A stretch of 64,000 nt of DNA from contig NZ_CP132342.1 of NCBI RefSeq assembly GCF_040529055.1, forward strand, positions 4,586,001 through 4,650,000, read 5' to 3'. Both the position numbers and the translations under genes were made by a program. This DNA is from Xanthomonas sontii (GTDB taxonomy: Bacteria; Pseudomonadota; Gammaproteobacteria; Xanthomonadales; Xanthomonadaceae). The notes below the pieces were generated by a model, which was given only the letters and a program-made list of their open reading frames with translations, was not told the DNA's origin and searched no databases. Below, piece after piece: positions 50,207-58,564 of the stretch. The first letter of the stretch is position 1. The number at the start of each line of letters is the position of its first letter.

Positions 50207-50911
50207 ATGATCGAATTCGGACATCTCACCCACGTCGGCCTGCGCCGCGACCTCAACGAAGACACCTACTACGGCGACCACGAACTGGGGTTGTGGCTGG
50301 TGGCCGACGGCATGGGCGGCCACGCCTGCGGCGAGGTCGCCAGCGCCCTGGCGCGCGAGGCCATCGTCCGTGAAGTGCGCGGCGGCACCGCGCTGGCGCA
50401 GGCCATCCGCATCGCCGACGAGGAAATCATCCGCGCCTCGCAGCGCCGCAACGACACCCTGCCGATGGGCACCACGGTGGTGGCGGCGCGGGTGCAGGGC
50501 AACCGCTTCGAGGTAGCCTGGGTCGGCGACAGCCGCGCCTACCTGTGGCGCGACGGCAAGCTGGCCCAGCTCAGCCAGGACCACAGCTACGTGCAGGAAC
50601 TGATCGCGCAGGGCGCGCTCACCGCCGAACAGGCGCGCGCGCATCCGCACCGCAACGTGGTCACCCAGGCGCTGGGCGTCACCGATCCGCAGCACCTGAA
50701 CGTGGCGACGATGACCGGCGAGCTGCGCCCGGGCATGCGCCTGCTGCTGTGCAGCGACGGGCTGACCGAGGAAGTGGACGATGCCGGCCTGGCCAACGCG
50801 CTGGGCCACGACGACTGCAGCGCGCAGGAATGCGTGGACATGCTGGTCGCCGCCGCGCTCGACGAAGGCGGCTCGGACAACATCACCGCGATCCTGGTGC
50901 GCTGTCACTAG
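50207..50911 (+). CDS. PP2C-type serine/threonine protein phosphatase
   Basis: 234 residues. HVGLRRDLNEDTYY, LVADGMGGHACGEVAS (metal-binding DGMGGH), TTVVAARVQG, AWVGDSRAYLW, LLLCSDGLTEEV, GGSDNITAILVRC are the ordered PP2C motifs. The cytosolic enzyme dephosphorylates Ser/Thr, usually against a Hanks-type kinase; none is encoded nearby. It diverges from tRNA-Ser(CGA). Confidence 0.95.
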   Translation: MIEFGHLTHVGLRRDLNEDTYYGDHELGLWLVADGMGGHACGEVASALAREAIVREVRGGTALAQAIRIADEEIIRASQRRNDTLPMGTTVVAARVQGNRFEVAWVGDSRAYLWRDGKLAQLSQDHSYVQELIAQGALTAEQARAHPHRNVVTQALGVTDPQHLNVATMTGELRPGMRLLLCSDGLTEEVDDAGLANALGHDDCSAQECVDMLVAAALDEGGSDNITAILVRCH

Positions 50912-51080
50912 GGCGTGTCATCCACCCCGGGCATGCGGCACCCTGCTGCGCGCGCCCTTGAAGTCGAAGCGCGAAAAAGCGAACGCCAGCAGTCCACGCC
51001 CGAACGATGGCGCGCTTGGCGCGTAGCCAGCCAGCCCCCCAGGATTGGCGTAGCAGACGCGCCACCCGCGCAAGGCGGCC

Positions 51081-51818
51081 TCAGCCGGCCACCGCGTCCA
51101 CCACGACCGGTTCGGCGTCGTCCCACAGCGCGCGGCCGGCCTTCTTGCGCAGCTTCTCCAGCCGCGCCTGGTGCGCTTCCAGTTCCGAGGCCGTCGGCAA
51201 CACCCGCGGCCGCGGCAACAGCATGGTCATGTCGAATGCCGGCCCCTGCGCCGCCGCATGCGCGGCGCCGTCCTCGGCCAGGGCGAAGCCGATTTCCTCC
51301 TGGCCGGAGGTCAGCGCGATGTACACGTCGCTGAGGATCTGCGCATCGAGCAGCGCGCCGTGCAGTTGCCGGTGTGAGTTGTCCACGCCCAGCCGCTTGC
51401 ACAGCGCATCCAGCGAATTGCGCTGGCCGGGGAAGCGCTCGCGCGCCAGCAGCAGGGTGTCGATCACCGTGGCACGATCGAGGATGCGGCCGTAGGACTC
51501 GCCCAGCCGCGACAGTTCGTAATCCAGAAAGCCCAGGTCGAACGAGGCGTTGTGGATGATCAGCTCGGCGCCGTCGATGAACTCCAGGAATTCGTCGACC
51601 ACCTCGTGGAATTCCGGCTTGTCGGCAAGGAAATCCAGGGTCAGGCCGGTGACTTCCTGCGCGCCGGGTTCGAAATCGCAGTCCGGGCGCAGGTAGCGAT
51701 GGAAGTTGCGCCCGCTGGGGCGGCGTTCGAGCAGTTCCACCGCGCCGATTTCGACGACGCGGTTGCCCTTCTTCCATTCCAGGCCGGTGGTTTCGGTATC
51801 GAGGATGATCTGACGCAT
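51081..51818 (-). CDS. dnaQ: DNA polymerase III epsilon (proofreading exonuclease)
   Basis: 245 residues. DEDDh exonuclease: ILDTETTGLEWKKGNRVVEIGA (Asp7, Glu9), NASFDLGFLDYEL and HGALLDAQILSDVY (catalytic His, Asp). The C-terminal tail (about 180-245) would hold the alpha-binding part. It follows rnhA by 30 bases; the rnhA-dnaQ pair is usual. Confidence 0.96.
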   Translation of the reverse strand: MRQIILDTETTGLEWKKGNRVVEIGAVELLERRPSGRNFHRYLRPDCDFEPGAQEVTGLTLDFLADKPEFHEVVDEFLEFIDGAELIIHNASFDLGFLDYELSRLGESYGRILDRATVIDTLLLARERFPGQRNSLDALCKRLGVDNSHRQLHGALLDAQILSDVYIALTSGQEEIGFALAEDGAAHAAAQGPAFDMTMLLPRPRVLPTASELEAHQARLEKLRKKAGRALWDDAEPVVVDAVAG

Positions 51819-51847
51819 GGGACTCGCAGCGGAAAAGGAAGACAAGA

Positions 51848-52306
51848 TCAGGTCGCGACGGCGGCGCCGCCGGCGCGCACGTGCAGGGCCTGGTTGCGCG
51901 CCAGCTGGTCGACCCGCTCGTTGTCCGGATCGCCGTTGTGGCCCTTGACCCAGCGCCAGTCGATCGTATGCCGCTGCGCGGCCGCATGCAGCCGCTCCCA
52001 CAGATCGCGGTTCTTGACCGGATCGCCGCCGGCGGTCTTCCACTGCCGGCGCACCCAGCCCGGCATCCATTCTGTAATGCCCTGGCGCACGTACTGCGAG
52101 TCGGTGTGCAGCACGATCTGGCACGGCTCGTTGAGCGTCTCCAGCGCCATGATCGCGGCCATCAGCTCCATGCGGTTGTTGGTGGTGTGCGCCTCGGCGC
52201 CGGCCACCTCGCGCTCCAGTCCCTTGTAGCGCAGCAGCGCGGCCCAGCCGCCGGGGCCGGGATTGCCGAGGCAGGCGCCATCGGTATGGATGTCGACAGT
52301 CTTCAT
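51848..52306 (-). CDS. rnhA: Ribonuclease HI
   Basis: 152 residues. Active site Asp9 ([15 protein letters not shown]), Glu47 ([10 protein letters not shown]), Asp69 ([11 protein letters not shown]), Asp133 (ERVDQLA). It removes RNA in RNA/DNA hybrids. The gene order gloB-methyltransferase-rnhA-dnaQ is the same as gloB-yafS-rnhA-dnaQ in E. coli. Confidence 0.97.
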   Translation of the reverse strand: MKTVDIHTDGACLGNPGPGGWAALLRYKGLEREVAGAEAHTTNNRMELMAAIMALETLNEPCQIVLHTDSQYVRQGITEWMPGWVRRQWKTAGGDPVKNRDLWERLHAAAQRHTIDWRWVKGHNGDPDNERVDQLARNQALHVRAGGAAVAT

Positions 52307-52318
52307 GAAACTCCGTGT

Positions 52319-52978
52319 TCAGATGGAAGCGACCGAGCCGCGCCAGCGGACCGGCGCGCGCAACGGAATGGGGCCGATGCCGGCGGCGGTGCGTTTTTCC
52401 GCCTGCAGCAGGCAGACCGCGCGCAGCGGCGCGGTGGAGGTAGCCGGGCCGACGCCGCCGCGGGTCGGCCACACCGGCCCGAGATAGCGCAGTTGCTCCA
52501 CGCACGGCAAGCCGACCTGTTCGAGCAGGCCGCGCCAGCTACCTGGCGGACGCGCCACCAGGCCCTGGCGGCGCCAGCGCAGCCGGTACGGGCTCACCGC
52601 ATTGAGCGCGAACAGCCACACGCGGCCGCCCGGCATCAGGATGCGCTCGCATTCCTCCAGCAGCGCCGCCGCGTCGGCGGCGAGCACGTGCTGCAGGACG
52701 ATGGCGTTGACGCTTTCCGACGGCAGCGGCAGTGGCAGCGTGCACACCAGGTCGCCGGCGTAGCCGCAGGCGCTGCGGTGCAGGCGCACGCCCCGCCCCG
52801 GCAGCTCGCGCGCGGGGGGCGGTAGCGGCACCGGGGCCAGCCACAGCCAGGGTTGCGCGGGGCGCTTGAGCAAGGCGTCGAGGATCAGCGGCTGCTCGGC
52901 CTGCAGCAACGCCTGCGCCCCGGCAGTATCAAACCAGGATGAGACGTTGGCTTGACGAGGGAGCGACACGGCAGGCAT
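52319..52978 (-). CDS. YafS-like class I SAM-dependent methyltransferase
   Basis: 219 residues. The methyltransferase core is recognisable in the middle: LVCTLPLPLPSESVNAIVLQHVLAADAAALLEECERILMPGGRVWLFALNAVSPYRLRW (post-SAM D/E-rich region and LxPGG). The SAM-binding glycine loop is poorly conserved (LAPVPLPPPARELPGRG), so activity is uncertain. The position between divergent gloB and rnhA matches yafS. Substrate unknown. Confidence 0.85.
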   Translation of the reverse strand: MPAVSLPRQANVSSWFDTAGAQALLQAEQPLILDALLKRPAQPWLWLAPVPLPPPARELPGRGVRLHRSACGYAGDLVCTLPLPLPSESVNAIVLQHVLAADAAALLEECERILMPGGRVWLFALNAVSPYRLRWRRQGLVARPPGSWRGLLEQVGLPCVEQLRYLGPVWPTRGGVGPATSTAPLRAVCLLQAEKRTAAGIGPIPLRAPVRWRGSVASI

Positions 52979-52990
52979 GGTGCCAATTCT

Positions 52991-53758
52991 ATGCGACTGA
53001 TCGCCCTGCCCGCATTCCAGGATAACTACATCTGGGCGATCGCCACGGACGACGGGCGTGCGTTGCTGGTCGACCCTGGCCAGGCCGAGCCGGTGCTGGA
53101 GGCCGCGGCCCAAGGGCTGCAACCCGCCGCCATCCTGCTGACCCATCACCACGACGACCATATCGGCGGCGTCGCTGTCTTGCGCGAACGCTGGCCGGAT
53201 CTGCCGGTGTACGCGCCGGACGACCCCCGCATTGCCGGATTTTCGTGCGAGCGGGTCGGCGACGGCGATGTCGTGAAGGTGCTGGACTGGCAGTTCGATA
53301 CCCTCGCCGTCCCCGGCCATACCCGCTCGCACCTGGCCTACGTCGGCCAGGGCCATCTGTTCAGCGGCGATACGCTGTTCAGCCTGGGCTGTGGGCGCAT
53401 GTTCGAAGGTACGCCCTCCCAGATGTTGGGTTCGCTGCAGCGCCTGTCCGCCCTCCCGGGGCAGACGCTGGTCTGCTGCGGACACGAATACACCTTGGCC
53501 AATGCGGCATTCGCCGTCACGGTCGATCCCACCAACGCTGCCCTGCGGCAGCGCCATCAGGAAGCCCAGGCCATGCGTCACGCTGCCCGCCCCACCGTTC
53601 CCGTCACTCTCGCCAGCGAACTGGCGACCAATCCGTTCCTGCGCACCGCTTCGGCGGCGATCCAGCAGGCGATCGGCGCCCGGCTCGGCCGGGGGGTGTG
53701 CGACGAAGTGGAAGTCTTCGCCGAATTGAGGCGCTGGAAAGACGATTTCCGCGCATGA
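52991..53758 (+). CDS. gloB: Hydroxyacylglutathione hydrolase (glyoxalase II)
   Basis: 255 residues. It splits S-lactoylglutathione in methylglyoxal removal. Zn site THHHDDHIGG (His52, His54, Asp56, His57), further ligands in PGHTRSH, FSGDTLF and CCGHEYT. The ATG at 52991 gives the usual MRLIALPAFQDNYIW start; 12 bases from the divergent methyltransferase gene. Confidence 0.96.
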   Translation: MRLIALPAFQDNYIWAIATDDGRALLVDPGQAEPVLEAAAQGLQPAAILLTHHHDDHIGGVAVLRERWPDLPVYAPDDPRIAGFSCERVGDGDVVKVLDWQFDTLAVPGHTRSHLAYVGQGHLFSGDTLFSLGCGRMFEGTPSQMLGSLQRLSALPGQTLVCCGHEYTLANAAFAVTVDPTNAALRQRHQEAQAMRHAARPTVPVTLASELATNPFLRTASAAIQQAIGARLGRGVCDEVEVFAELRRWKDDFRA

Positions 53759-54966
53759 GGGCGCTGGCGTTGACGGCGGCGCTGACGCTGGCGATAGCGT
53801 CGGCGGCGCCCCCCGCGGCGGCCGCGACTCCGCTTGCGGCGGCACTCGAGCAGACCGTGGCGGGCCTGAACGGCCTGCCGACGGACGCGGCGGCACTGCC
53901 GCCGCCGACCACCCGTAACGGGCATGACATCCTCGCCCGCTTCCGCGACGGCCTGGCCGATGCGCGCTGCGACGCCGGCGCCACCGATGCGCGCTGGCAG
54001 CAGCAGTTCTCGCGCGCGCCGTCGCGGCTGGCCGACGAGGACGAGGACGTGCTGCCGCTGTTCGGCTACGTGGTCGACGAACTGCGTGCGGCCAACCTGC
54101 CGACCGAATTCGCGCTGATCCCGTTCGTGGAGAGCGGCTACCGCCCGGCCGCGCGCAACAGCAGCGGCCCCGCCGGCCTGTGGCAGTTCATCCCCGGTAC
54201 CGCGCGCAACCACGATGTCCCGCTGGAGAACGGCTACGACGGCCGTCTGTCTGCGGTGGACTCCACCCGCGCCGCAGTGCGCTATCTGAAGACCCTGCAC
54301 GGCATGTTCGGCGGCGACTGGCGCCTGGCGATCATGGCCTACAACGCCGGCGAATACCGCGTGCTGCAGTCGATGCGCCGCGCCGGCATGAACGCGCAGA
54401 ACGCGCAGCCGGACAAGCTGCCCGGGCTGTCCTCGGTCACCTATGCCTACGTCGAGAAACTGCACGCGCTGGCCTGCGTGCTGGAACAGGCGCAGACCCG
54501 CGACGAATGGATGGCCTCGCTGGATCGCGACGTTCCGATCCTGCAGGCGCAGACCCTGCCCGCCGGCATGGCACTGGACGAATGGGCGCGGCGCCAGGCG
54601 CTGCAGGGCAACCAGCTCGCCCGGCTGAACCCGGCCCTGGGCAACGGCCGCAGCGCCAAGCGCGCACTGCCGGTGCTGGCGCCGCGCAGTCTGGGCGGCC
54701 CCGTGCTGGCCCAGGACACCGCGCCGCCGGCGCAGGACGACACCCCGGTCGTCGCCACCGTGGCCAGCGCCGACGACACTCCCGCGCCGAACCGTGCCAA
54801 GCGCGCCGGCGCACGCTCCCGCCACACGCACACCGTGCGCGACGGCGACACCGCCTGGAACATCGCCAAGCGCTACGGCATCACCGTGCAGGCGCTGCTG
54901 ATGAAGAACGGCCTGTCCGCGCGCAGCGTGCTGCGTCCCGGCATGGTGCTGAGCTACGAGGACTGA
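53755..54966 (+). CDS. Membrane-bound lytic transglycosylase MltD-like, with LysM domain
   Basis: 403 residues. Signal peptide 1-23 (ALALTAALTLAIASAAPPAAAA; no lipobox cysteine, so likely soluble periplasmic). SLT/GH23 domain: FALIPFVESGYRPAARNSSGPAGLWQF (catalytic Glu in VESGY, about 127), IMAYNAGEYRVLQ, then SSVTYAYVEKLHAL. A Pro/Ala spacer and one C-terminal LysM (HTVRDGDTAWNIAKRYGITVQALL, about 358-400). E. coli MltD has two or more LysM; here only one. The start overlaps the gloB stop by four bases. Confidence 0.92.
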   Translation: MRALALTAALTLAIASAAPPAAAATPLAAALEQTVAGLNGLPTDAAALPPPTTRNGHDILARFRDGLADARCDAGATDARWQQQFSRAPSRLADEDEDVLPLFGYVVDELRAANLPTEFALIPFVESGYRPAARNSSGPAGLWQFIPGTARNHDVPLENGYDGRLSAVDSTRAAVRYLKTLHGMFGGDWRLAIMAYNAGEYRVLQSMRRAGMNAQNAQPDKLPGLSSVTYAYVEKLHALACVLEQAQTRDEWMASLDRDVPILQAQTLPAGMALDEWARRQALQGNQLARLNPALGNGRSAKRALPVLAPRSLGGPVLAQDTAPPAQDDTPVVATVASADDTPAPNRAKRAGARSRHTHTVRDGDTAWNIAKRYGITVQALLMKNGLSARSVLRPGMVLSYED

Positions 54967-55504
54967 TCGCGCTCCGGCTGCGGCGGGACGAGCTTCGGCC
55001 CATGCTGCAACGTCCACGGATGTGCAGCCACGCCGCGGGGATGACCACCCGTTTCCCCGCGCCTACGACCAGCATGATCGCCTGCAAGGCAGGCCTATCA
55101 CGGCATCCAGCGCCGACGACAACTGCGCGCCTTGCCCCTAGTCCGGCGTGAAGAAGATCCTGGCCCGGCGCGCAATGCCGGTGGTGCCGACGGCGCTGCA
55201 CAACATGTGGACCAGCATGTGGAGCAAGTGCAACGCGCGACTACGGCAACAGTTGTGACTCGATCGCCACCGCGCACAGCGCCTCGTGCCAAGCGAAAGC
55301 GACGGCATGACGTGCTTGCCCCCCCCCCCCTTCGCCACCACCAAGCCTGCCGGCGACCACAGCCGCATGCCTGCACCTGCCGCGCCTCTCCCCACGGCGA
55401 CGCGCGCACGTCGATCAGCCACGCACACGTCGATGCCCCTGAAACGCAACAGGCCCGGCAATGCCGGGCCTGTTGCGTGCCGCTTTACGCTGTCGAAGCA
55501 GCGG
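54967..55504. other. 538-base gene-free stretch with a 12-C homopolymer
   Basis: Two convergent genes flank this region. No ORF on either strand looks like a protein. It contains a run of 12 C at 55319-55330, several small palindromes, and the ppiD terminator near its end. Homopolymers of this length can slip, but nothing translatable crosses it visibly. Confidence 0.6.
55446..55476 (-). terminator. Inverted repeat 3' of ppiD (likely terminator)
   Basis: GCAACAGGCCCGGCA with its complement TGCCGGGCCTGTTGC gives a near-perfect 15-bp stem, 29 bases after the ppiD stop. There is no T-run, so it may act as a stem that blocks decay or a bidirectional terminator. Confidence 0.6.
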
Positions 55505-57493
55505 TTACAGCTGCGATTCCTGCACGCTGATCTTGAAGCGCTTGCGCATCGCATCGACGTAGGCCTTGGCATCGGCCTCGCCTTCGATGCGCGCCAGCTG
55601 CTGCTGGAACATCGTCTGCTGCTCGGCCGGCACCTTGCTCAGGTCGCCCGGCGTCACCTTGGTGACCGCAAACAGCGCATAGCGCTTGCCCACGGTGCCC
55701 GGCGCCGCAGGCAGCTCGACCTTGCCCACCGACGGCTTGCCGTCGGCCGGCTGCGGCGCGCTGAAGATCGCCTGGCTGGCCTGCGCACTCGGCATCGGCA
55801 CGTTGCGCGGCAGACCCGGCATCGGGTTGATCTGCAGCTTCTCCGGGCCGGCCAGGGCCTGCAGGGTCTCGCCCTTGCGCAAACGCGCCAGCAGCGCATC
55901 GGCCTTGGCAGCGGCCGCCTTGGCGGTGCGGTCGGCATGCACCGCGGCCACGACCTGCTCATGCACCTTGGCCAGCGGCTGGATCTGTTCCGGCTGGTGC
56001 TGGGTCACGCGGATCAGCACGCTGTGGTTCGGCCCCAGGTTGATCGGGTCGCTGACCGTGCCGTCCTGCACCAGGGTGTCGGAGAACGCGGCGCGCAGCA
56101 CCGCCGGCTGTGCGGCGATGCCGCTGGCGGTGGCGCGCGAGAACGGCCCCAGCGTCTGCACCGGCAGGCCCACTTCCTTCGCCGCCGAAGCCAGCGCGGT
56201 CGGGTTCTTGTAGACCAGGTCCACCAGCTTGCCGCTCAGGTCGCTGAAGGCCTTCTCGCTGTCGGCCTTCAACTGCTCGCTGGCGAGCTGGTCGCGCACC
56301 TGCTCGAACGACTTGCCTTCGCCGCCCTTGACCTGGCGCAGCTGGATCACGTGATAGCCGAATTCGCTCTTGATCGGGCCGACGATCTCGCCGGGCTTCA
56401 TCGCGAACAGCGCGTCCTCGAACGGCTTCACCATCACGCCCTTCTCCACCCAGCCCAGATCGCCGCCGGCGTTCTTGGAACCAGGATCGTCGGAGTTGGC
56501 GCGGGCCAGCGCGGCGAAATCGGCGCCGGGCTGCTTGGCTTCGGCCGCCAGCTTGGCCGCCTTGGCCTCGGCCGCCTTCTGCGAGGCCGCGTCCTTGCCG
56601 GCGCTGATCAGGATGTGCGAAGCCAGCCGCTGGTCGGGCTCGACGAAGCGCGCCTTCTCGTCGTCGTAGCGCTTGCGCAGCGTCGCCTCGTCGGCCGGCT
56701 TGACCGGCGGCAGGCTGGCCGCGTTGAGGTCGACGTACTCGATCGTCACGGTTTCCGGCTGCTTGAAGTCGGACTTGTGCGAGTCGTACCACTGCTGCAC
56801 CTGCGCGTCGCTGACCGGTGCGGTGTCGGCCGGCATTTCCGGCAACAACGCCATCTCCACGTCGCGGGTCTCGCCCAGCATCTTCAGCAGGCGCTCGGTT
56901 TCCGGCTTGGTGGCGAACGCCGATTCGGCGATGCCCGACGGAATCACCGACTGCTGCAGCGCGTCGCGCACCAGTTGCTGGAACATGGTCGGCGTCCGCG
57001 GCGGCGTGCCCGAGGCCAGGGCCAGGCGGTAGCGCTCCGGATCGAACTTGCCGTCGTTCTGGAACGCAGGCATGGAGCTGATGTAATCGCGCACCGCGGC
57101 ATCGCCGATGACCACGCCGGCGCGTTCTGCCGACAGCTTCGCCACCTGCTCGTCGATCAGCTGATCGAGCAGCTTGCGCTTGTTGTCGATGCTTTCGAAC
57201 GCGCGCGGATCGAAGTTCTCGCCCTGCTGTTCGCGCGCCTGGATGCGCGCCTGCTCGAAGCGGGTACGGAACTGCTCCGTGCTCACTTCGTGGTGCTGCC
57301 ACAGCAGCGACACCGGCCACCACGACGGCGCCGACGACCACCACGACGGCGGCGCCTGCACCTTGGCGACATTGTTGGCACCGACGCCACCGAGGTAGCT
57401 GTTGTCGATGACGAACAGGAACGGAATCATCAACAGACCGATGATCGCGGTGGCGATCCAGCCCGAGGTCTTTTCGCGAAGTTTCTGCAGCAT
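55505..57493 (-). CDS. ppiD: Periplasmic folding chaperone PpiD (SurA/parvulin type)
   Basis: 662 residues. One N-terminal membrane helix ([26 protein letters not shown], about 12-37) anchors it; then SurA_N-like helical domain and a parvulin domain at about 265-365 ([46 protein letters not shown]), followed by a second long domain. PpiD aids folding of exported proteins at the Sec exit. The start at 57491-57493 ([12 protein letters not shown]) is the family start; 16 codons upstream belong to the frame but not the protein. Next to lon, clpX and hupB, as in many gammaproteobacteria. Confidence 0.94.
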   Translation of the reverse strand: MLQKLREKTSGWIATAIIGLLMIPFLFVIDNSYLGGVGANNVAKVQAPPSWWSSAPSWWPVSLLWQHHEVSTEQFRTRFEQARIQAREQQGENFDPRAFESIDNKRKLLDQLIDEQVAKLSAERAGVVIGDAAVRDYISSMPAFQNDGKFDPERYRLALASGTPPRTPTMFQQLVRDALQQSVIPSGIAESAFATKPETERLLKMLGETRDVEMALLPEMPADTAPVSDAQVQQWYDSHKSDFKQPETVTIEYVDLNAASLPPVKPADEATLRKRYDDEKARFVEPDQRLASHILISAGKDAASQKAAEAKAAKLAAEAKQPGADFAALARANSDDPGSKNAGGDLGWVEKGVMVKPFEDALFAMKPGEIVGPIKSEFGYHVIQLRQVKGGEGKSFEQVRDQLASEQLKADSEKAFSDLSGKLVDLVYKNPTALASAAKEVGLPVQTLGPFSRATASGIAAQPAVLRAAFSDTLVQDGTVSDPINLGPNHSVLIRVTQHQPEQIQPLAKVHEQVVAAVHADRTAKAAAAKADALLARLRKGETLQALAGPEKLQINPMPGLPRNVPMPSAQASQAIFSAPQPADGKPSVGKVELPAAPGTVGKRYALFAVTKVTPGDLSKVPAEQQTMFQQQLARIEGEADAKAYVDAMRKRFKISVQESQL

Positions 57494-57633
57494 TGGGAAC
57501 CGACGGCCTATTGGCGAGCCGCGCAGTTTAACCCGCTTCACGCCTTGCGGCAGAACCGGCGGCCCGGCAACCCGCGCCGCTCATGCGTCAAGGCGGCGAA
57601 TCCGGAGCGCATCGAGGACAAAAACCAGCGCAC

Positions 57634-57672
57634 TGCGGAAAAAAAGAAACCCCCGATCGCTCGGGGGTTTCG
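57634..57672 (-). terminator. Terminator of the tRNA-Asp/Val transcript
   Basis: On the minus strand GAAACCCCCGAGCGATCGGG continues as GGGTTTC followed by TTTTTTT, a strong stem with a T-run. A shortened form of the same stem without the T-run lies at 57837-57868 behind the upstream tRNA-Asp copy. Confidence 0.75.
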
Positions 57673-57680
57673 CGTACAAA

Positions 57681-57757
57681 TGGCGGAGTGGACGGGACTC
57701 GAACCCGCGACCTCCGGCGTGACAGGCCAGCATTCTAACCGACTGAACTACCACTCC
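57681..57757 (-). tRNA. tRNA-Asp, anticodon GTC (downstream copy)
   Basis: 77 bases with CCA. Acceptor GGAGTGG/CCACTCC, anticodon loop CTGTCAC (GTC), T-arm CGGGTTCGAGTCCCG. Identical in sequence to the copy at 57873-57949 as far as read. Confidence 0.95.
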
Positions 57758-57872
57758 GCGTTTGAACGGAGGCGGGCGCGAGGCCCGCTTTCCCGCAGCG
57801 GCCGGGCCAACGCTGGCGCGTGGGCGACTGCGAGAAACGAAACCCCCGATCGCTCGGGGGCTTCGGTACAAC

Positions 57873-57949
57873 TGGCGGAGTGGACGGGACTCGAACCCGC
57901 GACCTCCGGCGTGACAGGCCAGCATTCTAACCGACTGAACTACCACTCC
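57873..57949 (-). tRNA. tRNA-Asp, anticodon GTC (upstream copy)
   Basis: Same sequence and structure as the copy 192 bases downstream, including the 3' flanking hairpin with the core CCCCCGATCGCTCGGGGG. Tandem duplication of a tRNA-plus-flank unit is the simplest explanation. Confidence 0.95.
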
Positions 57950-57976
57950 GCTTTTGAAACCTGTCGCTTGGTGCTC

Positions 57977-58051
57977 TGGTGGGTGCTGAGGGTTTCGAAC
58001 CCCCGACCCTCTCCGTGTAAAGGAGACGCTCTACCGCTGAGCTAAGCACCC
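57977..58051 (-). tRNA. tRNA-Val, anticodon TAC
   Basis: 75 bases with CCA. Acceptor GGGTGCT/AGCACCC, anticodon loop TTTACAC (TAC), D-arm AGCTCAGCGGTAGAGC. Begins only 11 bases after hupB, so it may be processed from the hupB transcript. Confidence 0.95.
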
Positions 58052-58062
58052 TAGCGAGTCGA

Positions 58063-58335
58063 TTAGTTTACGGCATCCTTCAGCGCTTTACCAGCCTTGA
58101 ACGTCGGATTCTTCGACGCCGCGATCTTGATGGAGTCGCCGGTCTTCGGGTTGCGGCCGGTGCGCTCGGCACGGTCGCGCACCTGGAAGGTGCCGAAGCC
58201 CACGAGCGTGACGCTGTCGCCCTTCTTCAGGGCCTTGGTCACTTCCGACACGAAGGCGTCGATGGCACGACCGGCTTCGGCCTTGGAGATGTCGGCGGCA
58301 GCGGCGATCGCGTCGTTCAGTTCGGCTTTATTCAT
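58063..58335 (-). CDS. hupB: DNA-binding protein HU
   Basis: 90 residues. [28 protein letters not shown] start, [31 protein letters not shown] with the DNA-intercalating arm (RNPKTG) and the closing [12 protein letters not shown] bends and compacts DNA. It lies after lon, the conserved lon-hupB order, with tRNA-Val directly downstream. A longer upstream frame to 58476 is not HU-like. Confidence 0.97.
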   Translation of the reverse strand: MNKAELNDAIAAAADISKAEAGRAIDAFVSEVTKALKKGDSVTLVGFGTFQVRDRAERTGRNPKTGDSIKIAASKNPTFKAGKALKDAVN

Positions 58336-58564
58336 TTCTTGATGACTCCATGTGCGGCAGAAGACCGCGGATTGAGGATCGGGTGTCGGCGTGGCCTGCC
58401 TCGCCTGGGCGAGACCCCGATGGATATGTTTTGCACTACCAAGCACGCCCGTTCGCGGTGCTCGCAAGCGCTGCATTTATACCAGCGGGCCCATACCCGC
58501 GCAAGCCGAAAAGCCAACAACGGCGCGGGTTTGAGCCGTTTGCGCGGGTGCGGTTCAGCGCGCG

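Noticed and set aside
55098..55572. Small proteins on either strand over the C12 tract
   Set aside because: Low-complexity sequence with Cys/Arg/His runs, no ribosome-binding site and no domain.
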